Below are positions 58,690 through 64,000 of a DNA stretch of 64,000 bases, piece after piece (positions within the stretch are counted from its first letter, which is position 1; each line of letters opens with the position of its first letter). Origin of the DNA: Agelaius tricolor (Eukaryota; Chordata; Aves; Passeriformes; Icteridae). Under the pieces are notes generated by a model, which was not told the origin of the DNA, searched no databases, and saw only the letters and a list, made by a program, of their open reading frames with translations. Made by a program: the position numbers and the translations under genes. The stretch spans positions 54,627,381 through 54,691,380 of the forward strand of contig JALJCS010000001.1 of NCBI GenBank assembly GCA_023055355.1, written 5' to 3'.

Positions 58690-58990
58690 ACTGTGCAATG
58701 TATGTTGTTTATTAAGCTGCCGCGTAGGGTTTACACCTTGAAGAAAATCATCAAACGCATGTCTTGAATAATTGTTGAGCAGGCCTGGCAAGAGAGGGCA
58801 GCCTTGGAGCATGCTGGCTCTGGCGTGGAAGAGTTCAGTTAATTATTTATCTGGGCCACAGTATTTGCATGCCTATATGAATTTTTTATGAAGTTAATTA
58901 GCTTTTCAAGATGTTGAATCGGTTCAGCGCTGCAATGATTGCAGCCCGACACACTGGGCGAGTGGCTCGGAGAGAGACGCCTGAGTCACA
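58690..58990. promoter_or_regulatory. Candidate regulatory element: paired TTAATTA and octamer
   Basis: TTAATTA at 58839-58845 and TTAATTAG at 58894-58901 flank an octamer-type ATTTGCAT (58863-58870), the POU-factor core. A 17-bp palindrome GCTGCAATGATTGCAGC (58929-58945) follows. CpGs remain (GCCGCGTAG, AACGCA, GGCGTGG, ATCGG, AGCGCT, CCCGAC, GGGCGAG, CTCGG, GACGCC), which is unusual for this window outside 1-415. Homeodomain plus POU clustering is typical of developmental enhancers in known vertebrate conserved non-coding elements. Target gene and tissue are unknown. Confidence 0.35.
58929..58945. repeat. 17-bp perfect odd palindrome
   Basis: GCTGCAAT, central G, ATTGCAGC. The inverted TGCAAT/ATTGCA halves resemble C/EBP half-sites. 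It lies inside the candidate enhancer at 58690-58990. Confidence 0.85.
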
Positions 58991-61900
58991 GGCAGGAAAA
59001 CAGGCAGTGGGGAATGCAGATGGGTAGGGGTGCCTTTGAGCAACTTCAACAGGTGGCCCTTAGCACCATGAAACCTATTGTGTTTGCAGTCAGCAGTTTG
59101 AACACGTAATATGGGAAGGGGCTCAGATTGCACCCCTTTCTCAGGCAACAGATTTAGACATTTAGGTTGAAGTAAAACTCCACCCACATAAAACCCGAGA
59201 GGGTTGGAAAGAAGAGGAACTGGGGAAATTAAAACCCATCCCATGAGATGGCCCAGGCTGCACAGCTGCTGCACAGCCTATTCACTCAGAGCTGCTCATC
59301 CAGACCATGGATGGAAAAAATCAGTCATCGCCTCTCTGCACCAGCTGGGGCCACTGCGAAGTCCTACAAACAGGCTGTGTGTGTCAGGACTCGAGGCTGG
59401 GAATTCTGCCCTACTGTTGCACTGGGAAGTAGATCCCAGTCAAACGTCAGGAGACAAACCCAGGGCCAGGAAGCAGCGAGGTCCGAGACTGCAGAGACTG
59501 GTGCTATTGTACGGCGTTTGATGGCAATCTCACTTGCTGCTCAAAGCAGGGTAGGGAGGAGTGGTGGGAACTGAGACCTGCCCTGGGTTTGTTAGGGTTG
59601 CAGGTCTTTTGCTGCTTTTGTTGGGGCCAGAGGCTGAACCAGGGTAGAGTGTAATCCTTATGCACCATCATCAGGCTTTGTGCCAGCCTTTATGCAGGAA
59701 TACATGCACCCAAAGCAGCCTTTTCCTCCATGCACCTTGAAAACGGAGCCTGGCTGATAAGGAGTTTCCTATGGAGCACCTCCTCCAAGAGGTAAGCTCC
59801 CTCTCAAAGACATTGCTCACTGTTGTCCACTGTTCCCATTCCTGAGTGTTTGGTGTTGAATGTACAAAATTTAGAAATCTTTGCATTCTTTTCCTTGGGG
59901 TAATCTTTGCACTGAAACCTGGCAGTCTCATCCACAGCAATGAAATGCACATTGTGAAAAAAAATAGTAATCATAGAATGCAAGAATGTTCATTTACATT
60001 GTAAACTATCAGTTGCTATATAAAAGATGTACCTATATCTGATCTTTTCACACATATGGTCATTTTTTCAGAGAACAAATATTTTAGCATTTAGAGAGAG
60101 CCTCAGCTTTGAATATCATCTCAAATCCAACTAAAGCGAAAAGAATGTCAAATAGGCCATATAAATTCCATTGAACTAATGTTTTCATAATCCATATTGA
60201 AAAAATCTGTGAATAGAACATTTTTTTAAAGTGGCTGAGGGTTAGTTACTGAGCTCATTTGGAGAAATGAAATTTTCACAGGTCTAGAAATGACAAAATA
60301 TAATTGATATCCATGAAGATTAAATGAGGTTTGGAGCCAAGTATTGTTCATATTTAAAAGTTAAATAATAATTTGGCCTCTACATCATTAACAGTAAGTT
60401 TCATCTCCATCTGACTTTATTGTTGGCTATGTAGTTCATTCTCTATTGAACAAAATGGGAAAGAAGAGCCTCATAGGAAACTGGGGGTATAGACTAGAAG
60501 GAGATGGACAGAAGGAGAGAGATTGTGTTGTTTGGGATGTGTTTGTGAGCATAGTTGCCTTCTGAAATCCTTGTGGAAGTGAGGAACAACCAAATCAGGA
60601 TACTGTGGTCCATTGAAGCTACACAACCCCTTCTACGTGCTTGCATTCCTTGCTTTATCTGTGCTTTTGAAAATACATTTGTGTTCTTTGTGTACTTTGA
60701 GCAGCATTGTTCCTCATTTTCCCCTTTGAACGAACTCCTTAGAAATCCTAATGAAAACTGAACAAAAGCCCCCACCAGGTGACTCATGGAGTAGCTTTGT
60801 TCCTGCCACCTGATGAGAGCCTCTATGCAGTATCTGCTTCTAATACATAGTTTCCTGCCTCTCTTACTTCCCCATCCAGAAATGAAGTTTTATTTATCCA
60901 GAGAGGTTCTTAGATAGAGAAAAGTATTTGATAGGAACTTTCCCTTACTGATCGTCCATTCTTTCTTATATTGCAGGCTTAAAGCATGTTGGAATCCCTG
61001 CTTAGCATAACATCCTACTCAAAATGCTTGCTGGACTGTGTATAATGTCACCTTCTCTCCCCTGCAGAGTTTCCAGGGAATCAGTGGATAGTGATGGGAA
61101 TGTTTGATCCTTTTACTGTAATTTCTATCTGTAGGTGCTTGGAATCCTTGCTGAAGGACTCAGGAAAAATCAGGCAAATGGTCTTTAATTTTACTCTTAA
61201 AAGGAAAAAGGATGACAGAAATTACTACTAGTCAAGTAAATGAGAGACTTCCTTAACCATGCTAATTGTGCTCATTTAAAGCTCTTTTGGTGAAACTCTA
61301 GCCAGCAGTCAGTGAGAATTGCCACTGAAAACAGTAAAACCAGGATTTAACAACAATGTTGTCTTCATTTCCCTATCTTTCATAGTCTGTATGTCATATC
61401 TGCCAGGTCTGTGTGGATGTTTCAGATATCCAAGGCTTTGAGCAGCATAGAAATCCTAGTGAGTGTCTGTATCTCTCTTCTGTCATCAACTTAGAAATCT
61501 CTAAGCAAAAGAAATTATTGATTGTATCTGGTTACTAGATACAGAGGATCATGTCCTTAATATCCTTAAAATAAGTAGGACATGAGTTGAACTAGGTTTT
61601 TTTTCCTGCAAGTTCATCTATTCATATTCTCTCAGTTAATAGATATATTTTAAGAAATGGTATCCTGGTTACAAACCCCTATCTCCCAAAAGGTAGAAGA
61701 CCTCAAACTTTCTTCCACCTTCTCTATTTCTTCCTCAAATGCAATCCCAAGTGGGAAGGAGAACACAGCTTACTAGTTCTCCTAACTGGATGATATTTTT
61801 TTGCCAACAGATACAACTTAAAGCAATAGGGCTTTCATTCTTCATTAGTTCTAAGGTGAATGGTTTCGTACTCCTCTCACCAAAGGAAGTGTAGGCTGGA

Positions 61901-62389
61901 GGATGGTGCACCTGGTCGTAAGGCACACAGGCAGGCAGGTGTATGGAGGATTTAGGCTGGGAGGTAACTACTCTTTTTACAGTCTGGAGTTCAAAGTGGC
62001 TTGAGATGCTCTGGGTACTTGAGTCCTCCACAGAGGGTAGCCACAGCTTCACCTATAAGAGATCTCTGTCCTTCTGGACTCCCTGCTGGAGGCCTCATAC
62101 TGCATGTCATCCCAGTTGGCACCAAATACCTATCCCTGGTTAATTCATTTGAGCCCACAGCACGCCTGTAGCACCATTCATGTAAACACTGGACTATAGA
62201 CCTAATCTTGAGGTCTCAGATAAAAAGCAACAAAGGAAAGACATCCAGGTTTCTGTGTGGTAGCAGACACCACAGTCTTTCCCCCTGCCCCCCCCCACCC
62301 ACATTCATGGTCTCTGACCTGGGTTTCCTGTCATTTTCATTCCTCCCTGGTTTTCCAGGCAGTTTGTGAGCACAGTACTCAGGTGGTGT
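58991..62389. other. Non-coding DNA, no supported gene
   Basis: No gene or transposon was recognised. Frames at 58924-59574 overlap on both strands. The phrase AATCATAGAATG near 59971 resembles the minus-strand CR1 terminus but has no CR1 body next to it. A C-rich run lies at 62281-62301. Confidence 0.55.
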
Positions 62390-62660
62390 GAATTAGATTA
62401 GCTCCAATATTTTAAGCCATCATTTAATTTGCAAATGAATATTTAATTGGCTACTGAATACTCAGGCAGATGTGGGAAGCTCTGAATGAGCGGTACATGG
62501 GGCTAGCTCCATGAAGGCAGAGACTAGGATGACACATGGGAACCAGCCTGACCTGTGAGCCGAGCTATCAGGTTATTTGGCAGTATTCACTTGTTTATAT
62601 TCATATTTATGTTTATTTGCATTTTAGAACCCATTTATTTATTGGGAAGGGAACTTGACT
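62390..62660. promoter_or_regulatory. Candidate regulatory stretch, POU/FOX/homeodomain words
   Basis: The palindrome ATTTGCAAAT at 62427-62436, TTTAATTGG near 62451, TGTTTAT (62592-62598, FOX type) and TTTATTTGCAT (octamer core 62615-62622) cluster within 270 bases. AT-rich background makes such words common, so this is a hypothesis. Confidence 0.22.
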
Positions 62661-64000
62661 ATGCTTTGCATTTTACTAACTTGTATGAAGTCTGCTCTGA
62701 AAACTACCAAAATCCTGAGATAACCATATAATATCTGTGTCCCAATTGGGCTAGGTAGTTGTGAATCATCATGTTTCCATTTTGACATGGGAGCAAATCT
62801 GGTTTGAGAGACAAAGTCACATTATACACAAATCATTGCAAAGTAATAGAGATTTTAATATCACTTCCTATCTGGATGTGTATTTGCTACTTATCAGAAA
62901 ACAGCAGGTATTTGATATTTGACAGGTCAGAAAAATGTGTGACAATCCACAAGGAAAATAATTTCCCTTGATTATGTCTCTTCTGGCTGCTGAGTCTGAG
63001 AGTTTATTCTGTTTATCTATATTCAGGTACAAATTTGATGAATTTTATATTTTCACTTTTTTTTTGTTGCTGTGTAATCTATATTGATATTGCATAGAGT
63101 TGCACTGGCTCATTTATTTTTTAGATGACCTGTCATAAATAGGTTATACTTTTATACTTTTACATAAGCTGCAAAACATTTTGTCCCTCCATATATGTTT
63201 AGTGACAAACATGCAGAAGTGACTAATGTTATGGTAATGTGAAGGGCATTGGATGAGCAGGCACATCAGAGCAATCCCCCCTGCTCCAGAGGAGAAAATT
63301 TCCTGGACTCCTCCTGCCCTGAGAGGAGGTAGACCAAGCCAAAGCAGACAGTACTGAGAACAGAAGAGAAACAAGCCAGGCAAAGCAGAGCAGCAACACA
63401 AGACAGGATTTTGTTTCCTAGTGTTTACTTTCTAACTGGAACTAAACCTATTTTGACTTCCTGTCAAAATATCTACCCATATGTAGCTGGATCTTTTAAG
63501 GGGCAAAGTTGCTGACATTTCTACAGGGTGATCACATCCATTTGAAGTGGAAGTAGCCAGGATGCTGCATTGTTGTTTTACCAGACAATGTGTATTGGTC
63601 ATGGTGGGAGGAATTATGTTCCAGTCCCCTTGCCATCTGCCCAGCACAGCTTTCTGAAATGCAGCTTGACACAGGGATGTTTATTCCACAGGATGCAATA
63701 CATATGAACTCTTCTGGTGCACGAATGCAATAATTTCAGATTCTTTTAATTTCTTTTTTAACTGGGACTTAGCTTCCAGTCCCATAAGTGCTTCAGTGTG
63801 TGCATGGGTCTACTCATATAAATTGCATTACTGCAGAAGCAAGTGATGTTTTTCTGACTCTAATTTGTTTAGAGAATCAAGGTCTCTCAAACTATTACTT
63901 TATTAAAAAAATAAAATCTAGAGATTTTTTAATATAAATTACTGTGTGATTTTTTTGTTCATTTAGATTTACATATTTTAATGGTTATTTATTTTTCCAA
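62661..64000. other. Non-coding DNA to window end
   Basis: AT-rich unique sequence, especially after 63850. Frames at 63144-63401 and 63432-63647 (minus) have no domain. No transposon or RNA gene was recognised. Confidence 0.55.

Noticed and set aside
59970..59985. AATCATAGAATG resembling the minus-strand CR1 terminus
   Set aside because: Match too short, and the neighbouring bases do not continue the CR1 consensus.
1..64000. Bacterial or phage features, CRISPR arrays, operons, tRNA, rRNA, known microRNAs, endogenous retroviruses
   Set aside because: None seen. No long coding frames, no regularly spaced repeats, no tRNA B-box with matching cloverleaf, no familiar mature microRNA seed with a long hairpin, and no paired LTRs or retroviral domain traces.

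Overview
This window looks like avian nuclear DNA, and I found no protein-coding gene in it that I can defend. The strongest evidence for a bird is a readable CR1 LINE fragment at 6474-6726 that matches the well-known avian CR1 3' region. There is also a much older CR1 copy at about 35010-36215 and several worn MIR-type (CORE-SINE) relics. Recognisable transposon density is low, the sequence is AT-rich with short GC-rich patches, and CpG is depleted almost everywhere. All open frames are short (about 186 codons at most), overlap on both strands, and mostly lack protein-like composition. That is the pattern expected of intergenic or intronic DNA in a large eukaryotic genome.

Layout. 1-415 is a CpG-rich edge that may be the fringe of a CpG-island promoter or first exon lying mostly to the left. 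416-21779 is unique non-coding DNA with one avian CR1, one or two plus-strand MIRs (12448-12642 is good, about 10290-10420 is doubtful), one minus-strand MIR (20345-20500), an A/C-only tract and several perfect hairpins. 21780-23290 holds a GC-rich patch, a SINE 3' tail and a clear minus-strand MIR. 23290-34990 is mostly unique, with a GC-rich foldback near 30.9 kb, a 16-bp palindrome, and two ancient SINE-like pieces near 31.4 and 33.3 kb. 35010-36215 is a dead, very old CR1 with a recognisable reverse-transcriptase segment. 36216-47690 contains G-quadruplex-capable and microsatellite DNA and two MIR relics. 47691-64000 contains several CpG-retaining, homeodomain/POU-motif-rich stretches that I would test first as enhancers, a 55-bp poly(A) run, and one possible 57-nt micro-exon at 57326-57382.

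Functional reading. If the window does anything, it is most likely cis-regulation of a neighbouring developmental gene rather than coding. The candidate regulatory stretches (28.3, 33.1, 40.8, 47.7-48.4, 58.7-59.0 and 62.4-62.7 kb) combine TAAT-core, octamer, SOX/TCF-like, OTX-like and FOX-like words. Such words are common by chance in AT-rich DNA, so conservation across birds and other amniotes is the deciding test. I see no CRISPR, operon, phage, tRNA, rRNA or known microRNA, and no endogenous retrovirus. I cannot name the flanking gene from sequence alone, and I found no undescribed biological system I could support.
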